A DNA stretch of 28,577 nucleotides, from NCBI GenBank assembly GCA_047623825.1, contig JBLHOS010000036.1:1-28577 (forward strand), in the 5' to 3' direction. Numbering within the stretch: position 1 is the first letter of the stretch; the number at the start of each line of letters is the position of its first letter. A program made the translations under genes and the position numbers. Of the stretch, positions 8,465-15,535 are shown in pieces. Under the pieces are notes generated by a model, which saw only the letters and a list, made by a program, of their open reading frames with translations, did no database searches and was not told the DNA's origin. The stretch comes from JBLHOS01 sp047623825 (GTDB lineage: Bacteria > Pseudomonadota > Alphaproteobacteria > Rhodobacterales > Rhodobacteraceae).

Positions 8465-9457
8465 TCAGATCAGACCTAGCGCGGTGAAGATCGCCTTCAT
8501 TGATTGTTTTGGCCTTGGCCCGACATGTCCGATCACCTCGGCGGCGGCGGCAACGCCCATGCGGCCACAAATCTCAAGCGATTTCCCAGTTGCCATACCA
8601 TATAGAAAACCAGCTGCGAACTGATCGCCAGCGCCAGTTGCATCCACTGGCATGACTTCTTGAACCGGCGCTTCGACCTGTTCGTCATCGCGGCGCAGGA
8701 CCACCGGTTTGCCTGAACGAGTGCAAACTAACGTCGGGCAGATCATCGCGGCCTGTGCCAATGCAACATCCAGATCATGCGTTTCGTATAGCGACAGCCA
8801 TTCAGCCTCGTTGCCGATCACGAAATCCATTTCATCTTCGATCAGTTTGCGAAAGCTGTCGCGGTGGCGATCGACGCAGAACGGATCTGACAGTGAAATA
8901 CCGGCAAGTCCGCCTTCGTGACGGCACGCAGCAGCGGCCGACAAGAACGCCTCTTTTCCCTTATCCTTGTCAAACAGGTACCCTTCAAGAAACAACATAC
9001 GAGTTTGGCCCATGACGGCCGGATCGACATCCTCATCTGACAGCTCGGCCGAGACACCCAGATAGGTGTTCATCGACCGCTCTCCATCGGATGAGACAAA
9101 GATCATGCTGCGCGATGTTGGCAGATGTTCGCCCTCAACCGGTGCATTGGGAAACGCGGTGCCTTCGGCAACCATACTTTCGGCATAGAACCGACCTAGG
9201 GCATCATCTTTGACGCGGCCTACGAATGCGGTGTTCAGACCCAATGCCCCTAGACCGGCAAGCGTGTTTGCCACCGATCCACCGGGTGTCTGCACCCGAT
9301 CAGACATCGCCCCATAAAGCACTTCGGCCCGCTCACGCTCAACCAACTGCATGATGCCTTTGGTGATCCCCATATGGGCCAGAAAATCATCATCGCCGTG
9401 GGAAATGACGTCGACAACCGCGTTGCCGATGCCAACAACATCATAGGTTTTGGTCAT
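8465..9457 (-). CDS. PfkB-family carbohydrate/adenosine kinase
   Basis: This 330-residue ribokinase-fold kinase starts MTKTYDVVGIGNAVVDVI, with PGGSVANTLAGLGALG (substrate binding) and the C-terminal PfkB signature DATGAGDQFAAGFLYG, whose Asp is the catalytic base. The overall pattern fits proteins annotated as adenosine kinase in Rhodobacterales, which would phosphorylate adenosine to AMP. Another nucleoside or sugar substrate cannot be excluded from sequence. Its ATG overlaps the stop of nth by 4 bases (ATGA), so the two are one transcription unit with coupled translation. It converges on the sulfotransferase gene with 35 bases between stops. Confidence 0.88.
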   Translation of the reverse strand: MTKTYDVVGIGNAVVDVISHGDDDFLAHMGITKGIMQLVERERAEVLYGAMSDRVQTPGGSVANTLAGLGALGLNTAFVGRVKDDALGRFYAESMVAEGTAFPNAPVEGEHLPTSRSMIFVSSDGERSMNTYLGVSAELSDEDVDPAVMGQTRMLFLEGYLFDKDKGKEAFLSAAAACRHEGGLAGISLSDPFCVDRHRDSFRKLIEDEMDFVIGNEAEWLSLYETHDLDVALAQAAMICPTLVCTRSGKPVVLRRDDEQVEAPVQEVMPVDATGAGDQFAAGFLYGMATGKSLEICGRMGVAAAAEVIGHVGPRPKQSMKAIFTALGLI

Positions 9458-10098
9458 TCTGTTTTGTCCTCAAATTCGCAAATATCATGGATCAGGCACG
9501 CGCCACATTGCGGACTGCGCGCTTTACAGGTGTAGCGGCCATGCAAGATCAACCAATGATGCGCATGGCGTTGGAAATCAGCTGGGGTGTGGTCCTCAAG
9601 GGCGCGTTCAACCGCATCAACGTCCTTGCCGGGTGCGATGCCGGTTCGATTGCCGATTCGAAATATATGGGTGTCGACGGCCTGTGCAGGCAGCCCCCAC
9701 CACATGTTCAGCACGACGTTGGCGGTCTTGCGGCCCACACCGGGCAGGCTTTGCAGCGCGGCGCGGGAATTAGGCACCTCCCCAGCATACTCATCAACCA
9801 AGATCTTGCTGAGCTTCATGACGTTCTTGGCTTTGTTGCGAAACAGCCCGATCGTCTTGATATGCTCAATCAATACCTCTTCGCCCAGATCAAGCATCTT
9901 CTGCGGCGTATCGGCAATCTGAAATAATGCTTTGGTTGCCTTGTTGACACCAACATCAGTCGATTGGGCCGATAGCGCTACGGCCACAACCAGCGTATAG
10001 ACGTTGGTATGGTCAAGCTCACCTTTCGGCTCGGCCTCAGCCTCCTGAAAGCGGCGGTAGATCTCACGGATCTTATGATATCCCAGTTGTTTTGCCAT
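9454..10098 (-). CDS. nth: Endonuclease III
   Basis: Base-excision repair DNA glycosylase/AP lyase for oxidised pyrimidines. The 214-residue protein has the helix-hairpin-helix LQSLPGVGRKTANVVLN with the catalytic Lys, the catalytic Asp in AVDTHIFRIGNR, and a C-terminal 4Fe-4S loop C-X6-C-X2-C-X5-C (CKARSPQCGACLIHDIC). The frame is open to 10167, but ATG 10098 (MAKQLGYHKIREIYRRF) begins where homologues do; the longer version adds 23 residues unlike the family. It is the first gene of an operon with the downstream kinase. Confidence 0.96.
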   Translation of the reverse strand: MAKQLGYHKIREIYRRFQEAEAEPKGELDHTNVYTLVVAVALSAQSTDVGVNKATKALFQIADTPQKMLDLGEEVLIEHIKTIGLFRNKAKNVMKLSKILVDEYAGEVPNSRAALQSLPGVGRKTANVVLNMWWGLPAQAVDTHIFRIGNRTGIAPGKDVDAVERALEDHTPADFQRHAHHWLILHGRYTCKARSPQCGACLIHDICEFEDKTE

Positions 10099-10601
10099 CC
10101 CGGGGGATATGCGACGCTGAAACTGGGCTGGCAAGGTACAATACCGGGACACGGGAAAAACCGGCACATCTTAGCAAATATCTGGGCCTTTGCTGAATAG
10201 TAGGGCAACAAACACGGGCAGTCCAACATAAGCATGTCTTGCTACATTGGCTATTCGACAGACGCATTGCAGACAAAAGGCGATGCCCTGACTGTTGCGC
10301 CAAGCCTATCACCCCCTCCTGTTTGATCGGCATGAGATCATTCAGGCCAATGGTCTCTAGATCGAAAGATTTATATTTTAGCGCACTTTGCCAGCCAAGT
10401 GATCAAGCAAAATTCGTGAGCCAACCACCGCAAATCGAACACCACCAGATAGCGGCGCTATGTCTTCCAGCCTGAGCCGGGCAGATCCTGCGCCGTAAAT
10501 CCAACCGGCCTGCAAACGAGCAGGCCGTCTGACAAAACCGCAAAATCCGGGTCGCAAGATGCGAAAGTCCTTTCTATGTTTACGTGAAAGGAGGCTTGCC
10601 C
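10099..10601. other. About 500 bases without a convincing gene
   Basis: This stretch lies between the divergent nth and AraC/methyltransferase genes and must hold both promoters, yet it is far longer than other gaps here. Open frames in it are short and unlike any family I know. One minus-strand frame (roughly 10375-10590) stays open and encodes a protein-like stretch ending near ILLDHLAGKVR, but it has no good start or SD. A gene remnant is possible but unproven. Confidence 0.4.
10506..10527. repeat. Perfect 8-bp inverted repeat (hairpin)
   Basis: CGGCCTGC (10506-10513) and GCAGGCCG (10520-10527) are separated by 6 bases, making a GC-rich hairpin about 75 bases before the AraC/methyltransferase start. 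No T-run follows on either strand, so it is not a standard intrinsic terminator. It could be a leader structure or an operator. Confidence 0.5.
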
Positions 10602-11471
10602 ATGCCGCGCGATCCGATCACCCCAGAGCTGCCTGATGAGGCGTATCACTTTAATGTGGTCCGCCGCGCACTGCAGATCATCGATACCACCCCTGCCCCC
10701 GGCCCTTCGCTTGATGAGCTTGCAGGCGCCCTTCGGATGAGCTCGGCCCACCTGCAGCGGGTCTTTTCTCGGTGGGCCGGTGTTTCGCCCAAGCGCTACC
10801 AACAGTTCTTGATGCTGGACCATGCCAAGCACCTGTTGGCCGATCATTTCACCGTTCTGGAAACCGCCGATGCGGCCGGGCTGTCAGGCAGCGGTCGATT
10901 GCACGACCTATTCCTGCGATGGGAGGCGATGAGCCCTGGCGAATACGCCAAGGGTGCTGCGGGTCTGATAATACGTTATGGCTGGTTTGACAGCCCCTTT
11001 GGTGACGTGTTGGCCATGGCCACCGATCGCGGACTATGCGGTATGGCGTTTGGTGCTGAAACTGGGCGAGACGCAGCCTTTGCCGACATGATAGCGCGCT
11101 GGCCCAATGCAGATTTCGTCACAGACCCTGCACCGCTTGCGCACTGGGTTGCGGCGGCGTTCTCGGCCACCGGCACCGCGCAGCTGCACCTGCTGGGTGG
11201 TCCGTTTCAGATCAAGGTATGGGAGGCGCTATTGGCGATCCCCTCAGGACAGGTCACGACATATTCTGAGATTGCACGCCACATTGGCACCCCCAACGCC
11301 GCGCGCGCGGTTGGTACAGCTGTGGGCCGCAATCCGATCAGCTGGCTGATCCCGTGTCACCGCGCATTGCGCAAGTCCGGCGGCCTGGGCGGCTATCATT
11401 GGGGTCTGCCCGTCAAACGCGCCATGCTAGCCTATGAAACAGCTGAGGCCGAAACGCGGCGAACCGCCTAA
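10602..11471 (+). CDS. AraC-HTH / methylated-DNA-[protein]-cysteine S-methyltransferase fusion (Ada-like)
   Basis: This 289-residue protein joins an AraC-type helix-turn-helix (about residues 20-115; SSAHLQRVFSRWAGVSPKRYQQ) to an O6-alkylguanine-DNA methyltransferase domain with the acceptor Cys252 in LIPCHRALRKSGGLGGYHWG and the upstream FQIKVWEALLAIPSGQVTTYSEIA. It should repair O6-methylguanine by suicide transfer and may regulate transcription. The N-terminal Cys-rich phosphotriester-repair domain of E. coli Ada is absent, so its activating signal must differ. GTG 10584 opens the frame, but the ATG at 10602 has AGGAGG 7 bases upstream and is preferred. Confidence 0.92.
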   Translation: MPRDPITPELPDEAYHFNVVRRALQIIDTTPAPGPSLDELAGALRMSSAHLQRVFSRWAGVSPKRYQQFLMLDHAKHLLADHFTVLETADAAGLSGSGRLHDLFLRWEAMSPGEYAKGAAGLIIRYGWFDSPFGDVLAMATDRGLCGMAFGAETGRDAAFADMIARWPNADFVTDPAPLAHWVAAAFSATGTAQLHLLGGPFQIKVWEALLAIPSGQVTTYSEIARHIGTPNAARAVGTAVGRNPISWLIPCHRALRKSGGLGGYHWGLPVKRAMLAYETAEAETRRTA

Positions 11472-11591
11472 AACCACGCCGAGTTTCCGCCGGGCGACTT
11501 TTCCCAGTGCGCACCCTACAGCCAAGATGGTATACGGTTTTCGAAAGAAGGTCTGGAGCAACCAGATCATCAGCAGTCAGAAAGGGCAGGC

Positions 11592-12245
11592 ATGACTCAG
11601 CTCAAGACAATCATAACCGTCGTAACCATAGGGGCCGTTGGCCTTGTGGGCTGTACGACAACAAACCCGAACCCAAACGCCAACCGGACCCGTGACGGCG
11701 CCATTATCGGCGCAATCTTGGGTGGCGTGATCGGTGCCGCTGGTAGTGACACAAATTCAGGCCGCAGCGCAGTTGTCGGGGCCGTAGTTGGTGCCGCTGC
11801 TGGTGGCATAATCGGGCAACAGTTGGACCGTCAGGCGCAAGAGTTGCGCAGCGATTTGTCCAACGATCAGATCAAGATCGAAAACACCGGTTCGGAACTG
11901 ATCGTCACAATGCCAGAAGGCATCCTGTTTGACATCGATAGTGCCGCAATTCGCGCCGGTCTTCAGCGTGATGTTCGCGCATTGGCCAGCAATTTGCAGG
12001 ACTATCCTGACAGCACGGTGGATGTAATTGGCCATACCGACAACACCGGTTCGGCTAGCTACAATCAGGATCTGTCGGCCCGTCGGGCGGGTGCCGTTGC
12101 CGGTGTCTTGCTGGAAGCAGGCGTCGCCAATTTCCGGGTCCGCAGCTATGGACGCGGCGAAAATGAACCTGTCGCGACCAATCTGACACCCGAAGGGCGT
12201 CAGCAAAATCGCCGGGTTGAGATCATTATTCGCCCATCTGCGTAA
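11592..12245 (+). CDS. OmpA-family outer-membrane lipoprotein with glycine-zipper segment
   Basis: This 217-residue protein has a lipoprotein signal peptide with the lipobox ending at Cys21 (VGLVGC). A Gly/Ala-rich glycine-zipper region (about residues 35-80, with GAIIGAILGGVIGAAG) follows, then a C-terminal OmpA domain (about 100-217) that binds peptidoglycan: FDIDSAAIRAG, VIGHTDNTGSASYNQDLSARRA, YGRGENEPVATN, EGRQQNRRVEI. This is the YiaD-like layout, anchoring outer membrane to cell wall. AGGGCAGGC immediately upstream gives an SD. It is a single gene, with a large inverted repeat 27 bases after its stop that belongs to the next gene or ends this transcript. Confidence 0.93.
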   Translation: MTQLKTIITVVTIGAVGLVGCTTTNPNPNANRTRDGAIIGAILGGVIGAAGSDTNSGRSAVVGAVVGAAAGGIIGQQLDRQAQELRSDLSNDQIKIENTGSELIVTMPEGILFDIDSAAIRAGLQRDVRALASNLQDYPDSTVDVIGHTDNTGSASYNQDLSARRAGAVAGVLLEAGVANFRVRSYGRGENEPVATNLTPEGRQQNRRVEIIIRPSA

Positions 12246-12271
12246 CATCAGACTGTCATAAATCTGGACAG

Positions 12272-12310
12272 CCTCCCGAAGTGGTCATATGTCTTGACCA
12301 CTTCGGGAGG
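12272..12310. promoter_or_regulatory. Perfect 16-bp inverted repeat with 7-base spacer, containing the SD of the FadR-type gene
   Basis: CCTCCCGAAGTGGTCA (12272-12287), spacer TATGTCT, and TGACCACTTCGGGAGG (12295-12310) match perfectly. The right arm ends in GGGAGG, the likely SD for ATG 12315. As DNA it is a strong candidate operator for the GntR/FadR-type product, although TGGT and ACCA are 11 bases apart, wider than the FadR/PdhR spacing. As RNA it would bury the SD. No T-run follows, so a terminator role is less likely. Confidence 0.7.
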
Positions 12311-12314
12311 TCAA

Positions 12315-13082
12315 ATGCCATTTCAACGTGTCGACGCTGAGAAGCTGTCGCAATCTGTGGTTCGACAGATAGAGAAACTGATCCTGCGTGGTATTTTACG
12401 CCCCGGGGAACGGCTCCCATCTGAAAGAGAACTTTCTGACCGCCTTGGCGTTTCGCGACCCTCTTTGCGAGAGGCCATTTCAGAACTGCAATCACGCGGA
12501 CTGTTGGCAACACGTGCTGGTGCCGGAATTTATGTTGCTGAGGTTTTGGGCAGCGCGTTCTCAGATGCTCTGATCCGATTGTTTGCAGCTCATGATGAGG
12601 CCGTCTTTGACTACATCTCATTTCGCCGGGATCTAGAGGGCCTAGCCGCTGAGCGCGCCGCCAATTTCGGTTCAGACACCGACCTAAAAGTCATCGGTGC
12701 GATATTTGAAAAGATGGAGACCGCGCATTCCAAGCGGAACCCAGCAAACGAGTCGGCATTAGACGCCGAATTTCATTTGGCAATTATTGAGGCCAGTCAC
12801 AACGTGATCATGTTGCACATGATGCGTTCTATGTTCGATCTGCTGCGCGAGGGCGTTTTTTACAATCGCAAGATCATGTTCAAGCAGCGCACCACACGAG
12901 ACATGCTGCTGGATCAGCATCGTGCCATAAATAGTGCGTTGCAAGAGCGTGATGCGCTTTCAGCACGCGCAGCGGTCGTCGCGCACCTAGATTTTGTGCA
13001 ACAGTCCCTGACCAACCAGCAACGATCTGACAAGAACGAAGAGATCGCGCGCATGCGTTTTCAGCATGAGCAAGGGCGCTAG
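12315..13082 (+). CDS. FadR-type GntR family transcriptional regulator
   Basis: This 255-residue protein has an N-terminal winged HTH (about 8-75: LPSERELSDRLGVSRPSLREAISELQSRGLL) followed by an FCD all-helical effector domain. The FCD metal-binding pattern is present: DAEFHLAIIEASHN, then DQHRAI and AAVVAHLDF. FCD members sense small carboxylates or sugar acids. The frame opens at TTG 12294, but ATG 12315 follows the SD GGGAGG (12305-12310) with a 4-base gap. It faces the dehydratase/alcohol dehydrogenase operon tail to tail with 8 bases between, and probably regulates that sugar-acid pathway and itself; this is inferred from context. Confidence 0.9.
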   Translation: MPFQRVDAEKLSQSVVRQIEKLILRGILRPGERLPSERELSDRLGVSRPSLREAISELQSRGLLATRAGAGIYVAEVLGSAFSDALIRLFAAHDEAVFDYISFRRDLEGLAAERAANFGSDTDLKVIGAIFEKMETAHSKRNPANESALDAEFHLAIIEASHNVIMLHMMRSMFDLLREGVFYNRKIMFKQRTTRDMLLDQHRAINSALQERDALSARAAVVAHLDFVQQSLTNQQRSDKNEEIARMRFQHEQGR

Positions 13083-13090
13083 GGCGCAGT

Positions 13091-14314
13091 CTAGTCTGGA
13101 CTGCCACCTTTAAAGTGATTGCCGTTTTGCCAGTCGCACGGCGCATCCTGCATCTCAAGATGTAGGCCGGTGCCCAGATATGGGTGGGCGCGGGCCAGAT
13201 CCTCATCAAACTCAATTCCAAGCCCAGCACCCGTTGGTGCAGTAACAAATCCCTGGTCGACTTTCAGCGTGCCCTTGACCAGATCTGAATGGAACGGCGT
13301 CTCGATCGTCTCAATCATCAGCAAGTTGGGACAGCTGACAGCGAACTGAATATTGGCGGCCCATTCCACGGGACCCGCATACAGATGTGGCGCCATCTGG
13401 GCATTATAGACCTCGGCGATCGCCGCAATTTTCTTGACCTCCCAGATCCCACCGGCTCGGCCAAGGGCTGGTTGCAAAATGCTGGCCGCGCCTTCGCGCA
13501 GAACTTGGGCAAATTCGGCCTTGGTGCAAAGCCGCTCTCCGGTGGCGATGGGGATCGAGGTCGCGCGCGCCACCTGCGCCATGGCATGCCCGTTATCGGG
13601 CGGGACAGGCTCCTCAAACCACAGTGGCGAATAAGGCTCAATCGCCTTGGCCAAACGGATCGCGCCGGAATTGCTGAACTGACCGTGGGTTCCAAACAGC
13701 AGATCTGCACGGTCGCCGATAGCACCCCGAATAGCCGCACAAAAATCAACAGACCGCGAAATATCTGACATTGCCGGTTGGTGTCCACCGCGCATGGTAT
13801 AGGGGCCAGCAGGGTCAAATTTTAGCGCCGTATAACCCGCTTTGACATAAGCCTCAGCGCTTTGCGCCGTCATCTCGGGCGAAACCCAGAACTCTTCGGC
13901 ATCATGATGCGGTTGCGGATAAAGATAGGTATAGGCCCGCAGCCTCTCATTCATCATCCCACCCAAAAGCGCCCAAACCGGACGGTCACGGGCTTTGCCA
14001 AGGATGTCCCAACACGCGATCTCTATGCCTGAGAACGCGCCGATGACCGTTGGATCAGGTCTTTGCGTGAAGCCGCTAGAATAAACCCTGCGGAACATCC
14101 GTTCAATATTTTCAGGGTTTTCACCCTCAATATAACGGGCAAAGATGTCTTCCAGCACCGCCTGCATGGCGGCCGGACCGATAGCGCTGGCGTAAACTTC
14201 ACCGTATCCGACGATCCCGCAGGCGGTCGTCAGCTTTACAAAAATCCAATAACGTCCGCCCTTCCCACTTTCAGGTGGCGCAACAACGAAAACTTCTAGT
14301 TCCGACAGCTTCAT
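13091..14314 (-). CDS. Mandelate racemase/muconate lactonizing enzyme family protein (sugar-acid dehydratase or cycloisomerase-like)
   Basis: This 407-residue protein has the capping-domain plus TIM-barrel layout of the enolase superfamily. Visible motifs are ALKFDPAG, the second metal ligand in WFEEPVPPDN, the third in IATGERLCTKAEF, and the barrel His in APHLYAGPVEWAANIQFA. The layout and TGER...APH...GP pattern resemble galactonate-type dehydratases. The strand that normally supplies the first metal ligand Asp reads LLFGTHGQF, so Gly replaces Asp and a His follows. The substrate is unknown, probably an acid sugar. Its ATG overlaps the stop of the upstream alcohol dehydrogenase gene by 4 bases. 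Confidence 0.87.
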   Translation of the reverse strand: MKLSELEVFVVAPPESGKGGRYWIFVKLTTACGIVGYGEVYASAIGPAAMQAVLEDIFARYIEGENPENIERMFRRVYSSGFTQRPDPTVIGAFSGIEIACWDILGKARDRPVWALLGGMMNERLRAYTYLYPQPHHDAEEFWVSPEMTAQSAEAYVKAGYTALKFDPAGPYTMRGGHQPAMSDISRSVDFCAAIRGAIGDRADLLFGTHGQFSNSGAIRLAKAIEPYSPLWFEEPVPPDNGHAMAQVARATSIPIATGERLCTKAEFAQVLREGAASILQPALGRAGGIWEVKKIAAIAEVYNAQMAPHLYAGPVEWAANIQFAVSCPNLLMIETIETPFHSDLVKGTLKVDQGFVTAPTGAGLGIEFDEDLARAHPYLGTGLHLEMQDAPCDWQNGNHFKGGSPD

Positions 14315-15396
14315 TTGAACACGATAACATTTCGCCGAGCGTTACCCGCACGCGTATCGGCGATTGCCTCATTGATCTGATCAAAAGTCCAGCGTTTGGA
14401 CACCAGTTCAGTCAATTTCAGCCGGTCCTGACGGTACATATCGACCAGCCACGGAATATCACGCGCCAAGACGACATCGCCCATCTTTGTGCCTTTCATA
14501 CCCTGACCCGAGGCTGCCAGCATCACAGGCTCATACGTCGACATTTGCCCGCTATGGGGCATGCCGACCATATAAACAGTGCCACCCGTCGCCAGATAGC
14601 GCGGCGCTGCATCATACGCGGGAATTGCGCCGACCGTAACAAAAACGGCATCTGCACCTTTGCCACCTGTCAGTTCACGCACTTTTCTCCAGGGTTTCGG
14701 CTCAGTAGCCAGAACACCGTCAGTCGCACCGAAGACCTTGGCATCTGCCAATTTTTCCTCTGACAAATCAATCGCGATGATCCGGGCAGCACCCGCAATG
14801 CGCGCGCCCTGAATGGCATTCAAACCAACACCACCGGCGCCGATCACAACAACATTTTGACCCGGACGGATCTTGGCCGTGTTCACCACCGCACCGACGC
14901 CCGTTATGACACCACACGCCAAAAGAGACGCAACATCCATCTCGATATCATCAGGCAACGGCGCCAGTTGGCTGACATCAACAACGACTTTTTCAGCGAA
15001 CGCACCGCAATTCATTGCCTTGGTGATTTCGCCGCCATCCAATTGCGTCAGGGCTGGCGGGATCTCTTCGCTTGTGGCGCAATAGGCAGGTTCACCCGAG
15101 GCACATGGCGCGCAGTGGCCACATGATTTGATCAAGGTAACCAGAACGCTTTGTCCCAAGGTAAATCCGCGGGTACCAAGACCGACCGCGGTGATTATAC
15201 CCGCTGCCTCATGGCCATAAACTGATGGCAAAGGTCCCCCCCATGCCCCGTCCATGTAGGAAATATCGGAATGACAAATTGCCACCGCCGATAAGGTCAC
15301 TTCGACCTCTCCTGACAGAGGGGCGCGTAAGTTCACGTCCTCCAACACCAATCCGGCTCCAAACTCATGGCAAACTGCTGCACGCATCGTTGTCAA
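14311..15396 (-). CDS. Zinc-dependent alcohol dehydrogenase (MDR superfamily)
   Basis: This 361-residue protein has the catalytic zinc ligands in AICHSDISY and VYGHEAAGI, the structural zinc site with four Cys in SCGHCAPCASGEPAYC, and the NAD(P)-binding GAGGVGLNAIQGA. It should oxidise an alcohol or reduce an aldehyde in the cytoplasm. The best start is an unusual TTG at 15396, because AGGAGG lies exactly 7 bases before it; ATG at 15387 would be 16 bases away. It is coupled by an ATGA overlap to the enolase-superfamily gene, which suggests a shared sugar or sugar-acid route. It is divergent from pobA, so a role on aromatic alcohols is an alternative. Confidence 0.9.
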   Translation of the reverse strand: MTTMRAAVCHEFGAGLVLEDVNLRAPLSGEVEVTLSAVAICHSDISYMDGAWGGPLPSVYGHEAAGIITAVGLGTRGFTLGQSVLVTLIKSCGHCAPCASGEPAYCATSEEIPPALTQLDGGEITKAMNCGAFAEKVVVDVSQLAPLPDDIEMDVASLLACGVITGVGAVVNTAKIRPGQNVVVIGAGGVGLNAIQGARIAGAARIIAIDLSEEKLADAKVFGATDGVLATEPKPWRKVRELTGGKGADAVFVTVGAIPAYDAAPRYLATGGTVYMVGMPHSGQMSTYEPVMLAASGQGMKGTKMGDVVLARDIPWLVDMYRQDRLKLTELVSKRWTFDQINEAIADTRAGNARRNVIVFK

Positions 15397-15403
15397 AGAT
15401 GAT

Positions 15404-15409
15404 CCTCCT
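15404..15409 (-). promoter_or_regulatory. Shine-Dalgarno AGGAGG that fixes a TTG start
   Basis: CCTCCT on the plus strand is AGGAGG on the minus strand, a perfect SD. Its 7-base spacing points to the TTG at 15396 and not to the in-frame ATG nine bases further in. Confidence 0.65.
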
Positions 15410-15535
15410 GTCTGACGTGCGCACAGCATTGGCGTCGTAAGTTTCTGGTTTCAAGTCATTTCTGAAGTTGAATATGATTGACGCTGCCAATTGAATGCTC
15501 CCTAACTTCTGCAATGTGAGATTGGGAGGTCAGCA

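Noticed and set aside
10458..10847. Minus-strand frame across the start of the Ada-like gene
   Set aside because: Mostly antisense to a well-supported gene, no SD and no family resemblance.
13091..14314. Calling the enolase-superfamily gene a muconate cycloisomerase of the nearby aromatic pathway
   Set aside because: Motifs fit sugar-acid dehydratases better, it sits in another operon with an alcohol dehydrogenase, and the protocatechuate branch uses PcaB instead.
15430..15535. PcaQ-type operator upstream of pobA
   Set aside because: I looked for the ATAACC-N4-GGTTAA type of site and did not find it.
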